The notes under the pieces: generated by a model | What the model was told of the DNA's origin: nothing | The model's database searches: none | Seen by the model: only the letters and a program-made list of their open reading frames with translations | NCBI GenBank assembly: GCA_963718405.1 | Contig: CAVQYZ010000005.1 | Location: forward strand, 62,001 to 126,000 | Reading direction: 5' to 3' | Source: Bog-756 sp963718405 | GTDB taxonomy: Bacteria; Actinomycetota; Acidimicrobiia; Acidimicrobiales; RAAP-2 | DNA length: 64,000 nucleotides | Shown here: positions 63,518 through 64,000 of the stretch, piece by piece | Layout: every line of letters begins with the position of its first letter | How positions within the stretch are numbered: the first letter of the stretch is position 1 | Program-made: the position numbers and the translations under genes

Positions 63518-64000
63518 ATGGATCCCGACGGTGACCGGCACCGCCATGCTCCGGTCCGGGCGCTCGACCCGCCGCCCCGGACCATGAGGAAGACCCGGCG
63601 ACCGAGCCGGGCTGAGCGGGTCCAGCGGGGGAAAGCAGCCCGCCGGCTGGCCCCCCGGTCCTCCCACGGTCGATGGCGTCGAGACGACGGGCGGCCCGAT
63701 CCCGTCGAGATCCTCGAGGAGCAGGCGGCCACCCGGGTCCCCGAGCTGGTTCCCATCCGTTACGGGCGCATGCTGGTCTCGCCGTTCACCTTCTTCCGGG
63801 GCGGCGCGGCGATCATGGCCTACGACCTGTCGTCCACCCCGGACTCGGCGATCACCGTGCAGTGCTGCGGCGATGCCCACCTGTCGAACTTCGGGGTGTT
63901 CGGCTCGCCGGAGCGCCGGCTGATCTTCGACATCAACGACTTCGACGAGACGCTGCCGGGGCCGTGGGAGTGGGACGTCAAGCGCCTGGCCGCCAGCTTC
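63518..64000 (+). CDS. DUF2252 family protein (runs off the window)
   Basis: 161 codons visible, no stop before the end. A basic N-terminus is followed by VPELVPIRYGRMLVSPFTFF, RGGAAIMAYDLSSTP, ITVQCCGDAHLSNFGVFGSP and LIFDINDFDETLPGPWEWDV and KRLAASF, the kinase-like fold motifs (G-D-x-H-x-x-N and D-x-N-D-F-D) of DUF2252. The family is uncharacterised. The gene starts 60 bases after the dGTPase gene and is on the same strand. Confidence 0.92.
   Translation, partial: MDPDGDRHRHAPVRALDPPPRTMRKTRRPSRAERVQRGKAARRLAPRSSHGRWRRDDGRPDPVEILEEQAATRVPELVPIRYGRMLVSPFTFFRGGAAIMAYDLSSTPDSAITVQCCGDAHLSNFGVFGSPERRLIFDINDFDETLPGPWEWDVKRLAASF

Overview
The window is high-GC DNA from an actinobacterium. The best fit is a member or relative of the class Acidimicrobiia, though this is inferred from gene content and order only. 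The actinobacterial signs are: the block argS-lysA-hom-thrC-rho-rpmE-prfA-prmC-tsaC; whiB1 beside pdtaS; the phosphatase/DUF3090/SCO1664 trio; DUF3107; ArsA-like ATPases; F420-linked families (PPOX, FrhB); and a protein with the WW-ASDGKWYPPE motif.

Layout. 1-1000 is decayed DNA: a broken PPOX gene, an aminoglycoside-phosphotransferase fragment and an IS110-type transposase remnant. 1.2-5.7 kb is accessory: a PRC-barrel protein, a DUF6578-XRE protein, a frameshifted methyltransferase, a lone MazF-like toxin and an AbrB/PIN toxin-antitoxin pair, the toxin region being flanked by an 18-bp direct repeat. 5.9-24 kb is largely core metabolism and translation on the minus strand: acyl-CoA dehydrogenase, the branched-chain operon leuB-ilvE-cimA preceded by what looks like a complete leader-peptide attenuator, UspA, tsaC-prmC-prfA-rpmE-rho, thrC-hom-lysA-argS and tRNA-Arg(CCG). 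24-28 kb holds small accessory enzymes, including a secreted glutamic (G1) peptidase.

28.1-31.1 kb, minus strand, is the most unusual part: a compact peptide-modification (RiPP) cluster. It has a 32-residue precursor with a lasso-type leader, a PqqD/B1 protein, a B2 leader peptidase, an HprK-like kinase and a nucleotidyltransferase-like protein. No lasso cyclase is present, and the putative core has no Asp or Glu acceptor.

31-46 kb: AlkB, RDD membrane protein with a nonapeptide-repeat partner, peroxiredoxins, a drug-type ABC exporter, aconitase, hemolysin-III-like protein, glutamine amidotransferase, PIG-L deacetylase, DEAD helicase, thiC, a Fpg/Nei glycosylase and an FrhB-like F420 protein. 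47-56 kb: MMPL transporter, the phosphatase/DUF3090/SCO1664 operon, a surface acyltransferase, etfAB and a glycerophosphodiesterase. 56-64 kb: whiB1 with a perfect CRP-type operator, pdtaS, a PHP phosphoesterase, an O-methyltransferase, two ArsA-like ATPases, DUF3107, a dGTPase-like HD protein and the start of a DUF2252 protein.

Caveat. At least sixteen genes or remnants, including rho, thrC and thiC, carry single-base frame breaks, often in short G/C runs. Most are probably sequence errors, so frame-dependent claims (fusions, broken genes) should be treated with care. Such genes are given as one feature spanning the break.
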